Shown: in pieces, positions 59,440 through 64,000 of the stretch
Layout: each line of letters begins with the position of its first letter
Position numbering within the stretch: position 1 is the first letter of the stretch
Assembly (NCBI RefSeq): GCF_036669915.1
Contig: NC_089316.1
Location: 1,888,743-1,952,742, forward strand
Source of the DNA: Pocillopora verrucosa
Lineage: Eukaryota; Cnidaria; Anthozoa; Scleractinia; Pocilloporidae
DNA length: 64,000 bases
Direction: 5' to 3'
The notes under the pieces: model-generated
Seen by the model: only the letters and a program-made list of their open reading frames with translations
What the model was told of the DNA's origin: nothing
The model's database searches: none
Program-made: the position numbers and the translations under genes

Positions 59440-59550
59440 CATGACGTAACCGGAAGTGATAATTGACCAATGAGGCCTTACCCCTGCAACTTTCGGTGGG
59501 AGCCCCCGAGGATATGTAGAACTCGTGGCGACAGACTTCCTCTCACCTTC
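59440..59550 (+). promoter_or_regulatory. Putative PABPC core promoter with CRE, ETS and CCAAT motifs and a TOP-like start
   Basis: TGACGTAA (59442-59449), ACCGGAAGTG (59449-59458, an ETS/GABP site) and CCAAT (59467-59471) lie in 30 bp. About 65 bp further is CTTCCTCTCACC (59536-59547), which would fit a 5' terminal oligopyrimidine start; vertebrate PABPC1 mRNA is a TOP mRNA. Start site and TOP function are inferred. Confidence 0.5.
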
Positions 59551-59635
59551 GAGAAATCGTTGTCGGTTACGGTCCGTATTAAGTATTTTCAACGGCTTTT
59601 TAGCGTTCTTTTTCTTCAGCGACGCTAAAAGCCGC

Positions 59636-59732
59636 CAAAAAAATTCATAAAAAGTAAAAAAAGGTTCAAAAAAAATTTAAAAGCGGAGAAAATCTTGAAA
59701 AAAATTCGAAAATCTTGAAAAAATTTCCAAAC
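59636..59732 (+). promoter_or_regulatory. Adenine-rich 5' leader of PABPC mRNA (probable self-repression element)
   Basis: The leader just before the PABPC start codon is a chain of A-tracts (AAAAAAATTC, AAAAAGTAAAAAAAGG, CAAAAAAAATTTAAAA, GAAAAAAATTCGAAAA, GAAAAAATTTCC) over about 95 bp. Human PABPC1 mRNA has an A-rich 5' leader that PABP binds to repress its own translation. The same position and composition here suggest a conserved feedback site. Presence is seen; function is inferred. Confidence 0.65.
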
Positions 59733-59774
59733 AACCCTGTTACAAGCAACAGTCATCGCAACTCAAGTAAGTGA

Positions 59775-63601
<3,827 letters not shown>

Positions 63602-64000
63602 TAGTAGAGGTTCCTTCATGTGAGCCCAGGCGATCTTACTTGGTGTGTATTAAGGTTCTGGGTTTGACATCACCAGTCTTTTTCCTTTGTAAGATTTTAA
63701 TGAGTTGATTTTCAGCTGGTCTTTGAAATCTTGCATTTTTTGAGAGGTATTTTTTGATCAGACTAAAAGATTCCCTGAACAATGAAGCTTGTTTACTGGA
63801 ACAAAAGTAGAAAGAAGGTACCCTGGTCATCTTGACAACCAGACTGAAATTTTCCTTTGAATTTTTATCTCAGGAAAGTTTTCAATGTAAAAGAAGAAAT
63901 AGTTTGTCCAGCTTGGTGGGCCAGCTAAACTCCCACTCTTGTTGTGGAAAATGTGAATGAGTTATGGTTCTGAAAAGTATCTTAAGAGTTTAGATTACCA

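Overview
This is a eukaryotic nuclear window. Genes have many introns with ordinary GT/AG borders, the base composition is AT-rich, and interspersed repeats are dense. The proteins are animal housekeeping and signalling genes with invertebrate-like divergence. The short repeats that begin and end with a TTAACCCTTTAA-type inverted terminus, together with the gene content, suggest an anthozoan cnidarian, most likely a stony coral. That assignment is inference from general familiarity, not from a search.

Layout, all + strand unless stated: 3' part of EXOC3/Sec6 (345-3052, cut by the window start); RBBP8/CtIP (5178-12988, 11 exons, 689 aa); a Roquin/RC3H gene with a short C-terminus (15793-19173, 513 aa); a duplicated block (about 19200-22305) carrying a broken copy of the CtIP last exon and invaded by retroelements; a TPX2-like spindle protein (22318-25218, 544 aa); PRPF6, a U5/tri-snRNP protein in 31 exons (26177-41152, 937 aa); a gene-poor stretch of about 7 kb; a TASK-type two-pore potassium channel on the minus strand (48231-49733, 316 aa); an intronless, divergent HSF-domain protein (53038-53868); MPLKIP/TTDN1 (55957-57877, 140 aa); and the 5' part of cytoplasmic poly(A)-binding protein PABPC (59796-63559, RRM1-4, cut by the window end).

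The genes do not form one pathway. Several are cell-cycle or RNA genes: CtIP starts DNA-end resection, TPX2 activates Aurora A, MPLKIP is a PLK1 partner, PRPF6 is in the spliceosome, and Roquin and PABPC act on mRNA decay and translation.

No wholly unknown system was found. The best leads are: the CtIP-tail duplication that fills the space between Roquin and TPX2; a palindromic insertion carrying a hammerhead-ribozyme-like core of the kind known from Penelope-like elements; an adenine-rich PABPC 5' leader that looks like a conserved self-repression site; an HSF-like domain that has lost the base-reading arginine; and a TASK channel keeping the vertebrate intron site, pH-sensor histidine and C-terminal 14-3-3-type tail. 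Exon borders were worked out by hand from reading phase, splice sites and remembered family sequence, so individual borders may be off.
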